This document shows, one piece after another, positions 60,160-64,000 of a stretch of 64,000 bases of DNA; the stretch's first letter is position 1, and each line of letters begins with the position of its first letter. The position numbers and the translations under genes were made by a program. Below the pieces are notes generated by a model. The model was not told the origin of the DNA, ran no database searches, and saw nothing but the letters and a program-made list of their open reading frames with translations. Source of the DNA: Micromonospora purpureochromogenes (GTDB lineage Bacteria; Actinomycetota; Actinomycetes; Mycobacteriales; Micromonosporaceae); the NCBI RefSeq assembly GCF_900091515.1, contig NZ_LT607410.1, positions 372,001 through 436,000 of the forward strand. The letters run 5' to 3'.

Positions 60160-60641
60160 GAGCAGACCTCCAGGTGTTCGGCGCGCAGCGTGGCCAGCGC
60201 CCGGGAGATGGACGAGCGGACGGTCCCGACGGCGCAGCCGAGGATCTCGGCGATCTCCGCGTCCGGTAGGTCCTCGTAGTAGCGGAGCACCAGGCTGGCG
60301 CGCTGTCGGCGGGGCAACCGGGCCAGCAGGGACCAGACCTGGTCCCGGTCCACGGCGTCCTGCGCGTGGTCGGTGGCCGGTGGCGCGGACTCCTCCGGCT
60401 CGCCGCGCAGCAGCACCCGACGCATCCAGGAGCCCCGCCGCCAGTCGACGTACTGGTTGGTCAGCATCCGGCGCACGTAGCGCTCCGGGGAATCCGCCCG
60501 GGCCACCCTCCGCCAGTTCAGCTGGACCCGGACCATCGTGTCCTGCACCAGGTCCTGCGCCTGGTGCGGATCGCCGGTCAGCATGACCGCGTACCGCAGC
60601 AGCGCGGTCAGCCGCGAGTCGGCGAACTCCTCGTACGTCAC
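60156..60641 (-). CDS. SigE-family ECF RNA polymerase sigma factor
   Basis: A 161-residue sigma factor. Region 2: EEFADSRLTALLRYAVMLTG then DPHQAQDLVQDTMVRVQLNW (QDLVQ motif). Region 4: LARLPRRQRASLVLRYYEDL then DAEIAEILGCAVGTVRSSIS. The short spacer is typical of SigE-type (ECF41-unrelated, SigE/sigma-M-like) factors of Micromonosporaceae. Starts with GTG; no classical anti-sigma gene follows, the LCP gene being coupled instead. The upstream gap of ~145 bases separates it from a divergent surface-protein gene. Confidence 0.9.
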   Translation of the reverse strand: MTYEEFADSRLTALLRYAVMLTGDPHQAQDLVQDTMVRVQLNWRRVARADSPERYVRRMLTNQYVDWRRGSWMRRVLLRGEPEESAPPATDHAQDAVDRDQVWSLLARLPRRQRASLVLRYYEDLPDAEIAEILGCAVGTVRSSISRALATLRAEHLEVCS

Positions 60642-60784
60642 TGCACCTCCCGGTGTCCCGAACCTGATGACGGAGGTGGGCGCCCGAAACGTTGCGCCGC
60701 CCGCCCGCCGGGCGCGGCAGGCCGGCGGAGAGTGACATCCGTGAGAGGCTGATCACGCTCCGCCACCGAACGGGAGGACAGTCC

Positions 60785-62293
60785 ATGCTCCGGCACTCCA
60801 TCCGGCGCTGGCTCGCCGGCGCGGCCGTCGTGGGCGCGATCGTCGCCGCCGCCGCCGCTCCCGCGATCGCGGCCGGCGAACTCCGGGTCGCCGCACGGGA
60901 CCTGCTGGTCGCCCCGGGGCACACCGCTCCCGGCGCGGTACGGGTCGACTTCGACGGCTACCCCTCCCCCGACGGCCGTCCGGTGACCCTCGACATCGAG
61001 CTGTCCGAGTGGGACTCGCTGGGCAGCTTCACGGTGACCGACGACGGCGGGTGGGACTGCGTCCGCCGCGCCGACGCCCTGCGCTGCCTGGGCGCTTTCG
61101 GCAGGTGGAGCCGGACGCCCACCCTCTACTTCCAGCTCGCCGCGCGGGCCGACGCTCCGCTGGACGGGCGGGCCGAGCTGACCGTCCAGGGTTCCTCGGC
61201 CGTCGGCACGGCCACCCGGAAGATCACGGTCACCGTGGTCGAGGGGGTCGATCTGGTGACCGAGCCGAAGACCGCGCTGCGCGCCGGGCCCGGCGGCACC
61301 ATCGACCTGACCAGCACCGTACGCAATGCCGGCCCGGTGCCGGTGCACGGCGCGGTGCTGACCCTCGACGCCGACATGGACGTCCTGTCGGCCGACAACT
61401 TCCGCAACTGCCGACGTGCGGAGGCCCGGCTCACCATCTGCCGGTTCGACACCGACCTGGCGCCCGGGGTCAGCTACCGGCTGTCGGCACCGCTGCCGCT
61501 CACCCTCCGGACGCTCCTGCGCAGCGGCCTCGTGCTGCCCAACCGCCTGCGGTGGTGGACCCCCGACGACTGGGCGCTGGTCGAGCGGGACCCGGACGTG
61601 CCGCTCCCACCGGACACCCCCGGCACCGGCGACGAGCTGCGCCTGGTGGCGCAGTCGACGGCGCGGCAGACCGACACCGCCGCCTGGAACAGCTGGACCG
61701 CGGTGAACATCACCGTCACCGGCGACCGGACCGCGGACGCGGCCGCCGTCGGGGGGCGGGTCAATGCCAAGCTCGGCGACCGGGTGACGGTGACGCCCGG
61801 ATTCCGCAACCTCGGGCCGACCATGGTGGAGACGTGGCGGGAGAACCCGCTGGTGCGGTTCCGCATCCCCGACGGCACCACCGCCGTCGAGGTGCACTGG
61901 GGGTGCGCGCCGATCGGCCCCGGCCCCTGGAAACCGGGCGACACGTACGGCCAACCCGGTGCCCGGGAGTACGGGTGCAGCGGCCCGGGCGACCTTGCCG
62001 CTGTCGGCGAGACCGTCTCGTACTTCTTCACCCTGCGGGTGGACCGGCTCCCGCGGCCAACCGCCGGGCGAGTCACCATCGACGTCGAGGCCGACACCGA
62101 CCCCGCCAACGACCGGGCGGAGATCGTGCTCGTCCCGCCGGCCGGAACCGGCGGCAACGGCGGTGGCGACGGCTCGCTGCCCATCACCGGCGCATCCACC
62201 GCGGTGACGATGGCCGTCGGCGGGCTGCTGCTCGCCGCCGGTACGACCGGGGTCCTGCTGGCCCGCCGCCGACGCACCGACTTCGTCGCCTGA
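60785..62293 (+). CDS. LPxTG-type cell-wall surface protein
   Basis: A 502-residue exported protein: signal peptide (RRWLAGAAVVGAIVAAAAAP-AIA-A), then beta-rich repeats of the DUF11/CARDB type (DLTSTVRNAGPVPVHGAVLT, VTVTPGFRNLGPTMVETWRE). Cysteines pair across domains (WDCVRR, LRCLG, RNCRRA, TICRF). The C-terminus has a Gly-rich linker, the sortase signal LPITGAST, a hydrophobic helix (VGGLLLAAGTTGVLLA) and a basic tail, RRRRTDFVA. It would be wall-linked. GGGAGG precedes the ATG. The following gene is a paralogue. Confidence 0.8.
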   Translation: MLRHSIRRWLAGAAVVGAIVAAAAAPAIAAGELRVAARDLLVAPGHTAPGAVRVDFDGYPSPDGRPVTLDIELSEWDSLGSFTVTDDGGWDCVRRADALRCLGAFGRWSRTPTLYFQLAARADAPLDGRAELTVQGSSAVGTATRKITVTVVEGVDLVTEPKTALRAGPGGTIDLTSTVRNAGPVPVHGAVLTLDADMDVLSADNFRNCRRAEARLTICRFDTDLAPGVSYRLSAPLPLTLRTLLRSGLVLPNRLRWWTPDDWALVERDPDVPLPPDTPGTGDELRLVAQSTARQTDTAAWNSWTAVNITVTGDRTADAAAVGGRVNAKLGDRVTVTPGFRNLGPTMVETWRENPLVRFRIPDGTTAVEVHWGCAPIGPGPWKPGDTYGQPGAREYGCSGPGDLAAVGETVSYFFTLRVDRLPRPTAGRVTIDVEADTDPANDRAEIVLVPPAGTGGNGGGDGSLPITGASTAVTMAVGGLLLAAGTTGVLLARRRRTDFVA

Positions 62294-62306
62294 CCAGCAC
62301 CGCGTC

Positions 62307-62337
62307 ACGCCCCGTCGCCGCCCCGGCGACGGGGCGT
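62307..62337. terminator. Hairpin terminator after the first LPxTG gene
   Basis: Perfect 13-base arms ACGCCCCGTCGCC / GGCGACGGGGCGT with a 5-base loop, 14 bases after the stop codon; it makes the two tandem surface-protein genes separate units. Confidence 0.85.
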
Positions 62338-62423
62338 CGCCAGGGCCCGTCCGTTGCGCCGAAGATGCTCAGCCGTTCGGCTCGTTTGCCTGTTCCGGAC
62401 GCCATTCAGGGTGACGCGGTGTT

Positions 62424-62438
62424 TTAAGGAGTCCTTAA
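62424..62438. promoter_or_regulatory. TTAAGGA palindrome before the second LPxTG gene
   Basis: TTAAGGAGTCCTTAA is a perfect inverted repeat with 7-base arms around one G, 45 bases before the start codon in an otherwise GC-rich gap. Its AT-rich ends and position suit an operator or a leader hairpin; no equivalent lies before the first paralogue. Confidence 0.5.
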
Positions 62439-62482
62439 GATCCGCAGGCTCCACCTGGACACCCCCACGGGAGGAACCCCCA

Positions 62483-64000
62483 ATGCTCACGCACTCCACC
62501 CGGCGCTGGCTCGCCGGGTTGGGCGTCGCAGGCGCGTTCGTCGCCGCCTCCGCCACCCCCGCCCACGCGGCGGACCCCCTGGAGATCGCCGCCTGGGACG
62601 TCCTGGTCGCCCCCGAACACACCACGTACAACTTCATCGCCACGTACATCGCGGGCGAGGAACAGCTGAAGAGCGCGACCCTGGACCTGGACCTGTCCGA
62701 GGTCAACGACGTCGCCACCATCGAGCTGGTCACCTCCGACTGGGAGTGCGTCCCCTCCGGCGACACCCTGCACTGCGAGGCGGAGGCCGACGAGTGGGGC
62801 GTGCCCAGCCTCGACTACTACCTGACCGCCAAGGCGGACGCGAAGCCCGGACAGAAGGCCGAGCTGGGCATCAAGGCGACCGGCGGCGGCCAGGCGGCCA
62901 GCAGGAGCGTCACGGTCACCATCGCCGAGGGTGTCGACCTGCAGTCCGAGCCGGAGGCCACGGTCGACGGCGATCCGGGCGCCACCGTGGGGCTGCCCGG
63001 CGACGTGGTCCGCAACTCGGGCGACAACACGGCGCACGGCGCGGTGTTGCGGCTGCAGGCCGACTACCTCAGCTCGTACGTCGGTAACTTCAGCAACTGC
63101 GAAGACATCGAGTACCTGGCCGTCATCTGCACCTTCGACACCGACCTGGAGCCGGGCAAGAGCTACCGGCTCTCCGAGAAGCTCCCGGTCAAGCTGGACA
63201 AGGGTGCCCGTACGGGCAGCGAGCTGGAGAACTACGTCGACTGGTTGACCAAGGACGACTGGGCCAAGATCATCGACGACCCCGGCTTCCCGCTGCCGCC
63301 GGGCACCCCGGGCACCGGCGACAAGCTCAGCCTGGTCGAGCTGCCGGCCGCCCGGCAGGCGGCCGTCCCGCAGACCGACGTGGACCAGACGAACAACTTC
63401 ACGGTCGTCGACATCAAGGTCGGCGGCGACAACTGGGCCGACCTGGCCGCCGTGGGCGGCACCGCCACCGGCAAGGTCGGCGACAAGGTCACGGTGACCG
63501 CCGGCTTCACGAACCTGGGTCCGGCCACGGTGGACGCCTGGCGGCTCACCGAGCCGATCGTGACCGTGGAGATCCCGCAGGGCACCGAGGCGATCGAGGT
63601 CTCCGAGGAGTGCGCGCCGTACGACAAGGACAGCGAGGAGCCCTGGTATCCCTGGGATCACTCGGGTGAGCCGGGCGCCGACCTGTACGGCTGCATCTCC
63701 GCCGGGGACCCGGAGCCGGGCGTGGGCGGTTCGTACCCGTTCACCCTGCGGATCGACAAGCTGACCGGGCCGACCTCCGGCAAGGTGACCACCAACCTGG
63801 ACGGCGACCCGAAGGCGGACAACAACGAGGCAGCCATCGTCATCAAGCCGGGCAACGGAAACCCGGGCTCGGGCGACGGTGGCAACGGTGGCGGTGGCTC
63901 CCTGCCGATCACCGGTGAGAACACGGGCCTGATCGCCGGCATCGGCGGCCTGCTGCTCGTCGCCGGCGTCGGCGGCTACGTGGTGGCCCGCCGCCGCCGG
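62483..64000 (+). CDS. LPxTG-type cell-wall surface protein, cut at window edge
   Basis: 506 codons are visible without a stop. It starts THSTRRWLAGLGVAGAFVAA with an AHA-A cleavage site, closely matching its upstream paralogue, and shares its domain order and cysteine positions (WECVPS, LHCEA, SNCEDI, VICTF). It is much more acidic than the first copy. The C-terminus shows a Gly/Asn linker, LPITGENTGLIAGIGGLLLV and a basic ARRRR end, so only a few residues should be missing. GGGAGG precedes the ATG. Tandem duplication followed by divergence is evident. Confidence 0.82.
   Translation, partial: MLTHSTRRWLAGLGVAGAFVAASATPAHAADPLEIAAWDVLVAPEHTTYNFIATYIAGEEQLKSATLDLDLSEVNDVATIELVTSDWECVPSGDTLHCEAEADEWGVPSLDYYLTAKADAKPGQKAELGIKATGGGQAASRSVTVTIAEGVDLQSEPEATVDGDPGATVGLPGDVVRNSGDNTAHGAVLRLQADYLSSYVGNFSNCEDIEYLAVICTFDTDLEPGKSYRLSEKLPVKLDKGARTGSELENYVDWLTKDDWAKIIDDPGFPLPPGTPGTGDKLSLVELPAARQAAVPQTDVDQTNNFTVVDIKVGGDNWADLAAVGGTATGKVGDKVTVTAGFTNLGPATVDAWRLTEPIVTVEIPQGTEAIEVSEECAPYDKDSEEPWYPWDHSGEPGADLYGCISAGDPEPGVGGSYPFTLRIDKLTGPTSGKVTTNLDGDPKADNNEAAIVIKPGNGNPGSGDGGNGGGGSLPITGENTGLIAGIGGLLLVAGVGGYVVARRRR

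Overview
This is a high-GC (roughly 70-75%) actinobacterial chromosome segment, most likely from Micromonospora or a close relative. The evidence is the codon use, many GTG starts and probable leaderless genes, a bldC developmental regulator followed by the same conserved gene and valine dehydrogenase found in Streptomyces, DUF3073 and DUF3151 proteins, SigE-type ECF sigma factors and an HtdX/FabG4/FadA2-type lipid cluster. No rRNA, tRNA or CRISPR array was recognised.

Layout. 0-2.9 kb: the 3' end of an excisionase gene (edge of an integrated element), a CmtR-like metal sensor with a CDF transporter, and a CPBP protease. 3-11.5 kb: mixed single genes, including a lipoprotein binding protein whose two lobes appear in swapped order, a beta-oxidation pair (HADH/enoyl-CoA hydratase), a calcium-binding repeat protein with a probable frameshift, a methyltransferase and a PPOX-type oxidoreductase. 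11.5-14.6 kb: bldC, a conserved hypothetical, vdh, DUF3073. 14.7-16.1 kb: a minimal radical-SAM RiPP locus (maturase plus precursor, Amc type). 16.2-29.6 kb: purine genes purM, purF, purL, purQ, purS and purB, all on the minus strand, interspersed with a sterol-carrier protein, a large Gly/Tyr-rich surface protein, a trypsin-like protease and a YbjQ protein. 29.8-33.4 kb: an accessory island with two UTRA regulators, two small cysteine-motif proteins, and a secreted TNT-type NAD glycohydrolase with a candidate immunity gene. 33.5-37.3 kb: divergent fadA2 and fabG4-htdX around a perfect palindrome. 37.4-41.4 kb: a tightly coupled four-gene operon (NrtR-like NUDIX regulator, J-domain/pseudokinase, vWA-like protein, divergent adenylosuccinate-synthetase paralogue), the best candidate for an undescribed system. 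41.4-46.2 kb: DedA protein, TetR regulator, SCP2 protein, acyl-CoA dehydrogenase, acyl-CoA ligase. 46.2-51.4 kb: an ECF sigma pair, purD, an AbiEi-like protein and the canonical purA. 51.5-58.7 kb: a lipid-kinase-like protein, a ParA-like ATPase with a long disordered head, DUF3151, a LOG-like protein, fructose-bisphosphate aldolase and a holin-like membrane protein. 58.8-64 kb: a second ECF sigma factor coupled to an LCP-domain protein, then two tandem LPxTG-type surface proteins, the last cut by the window edge.

How the genes work together. Eight purine genes (purM, F, L, Q, S, B, D, A) cover much of IMP and AMP synthesis; purC is absent from the window. The 33-46 kb region is a fatty-acid activation, beta-oxidation and reductive lipid module, probably under TetR control. 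Most gene ends carry long GC-rich hairpins, and three of these belong to a related family of GATCA-containing palindromes.
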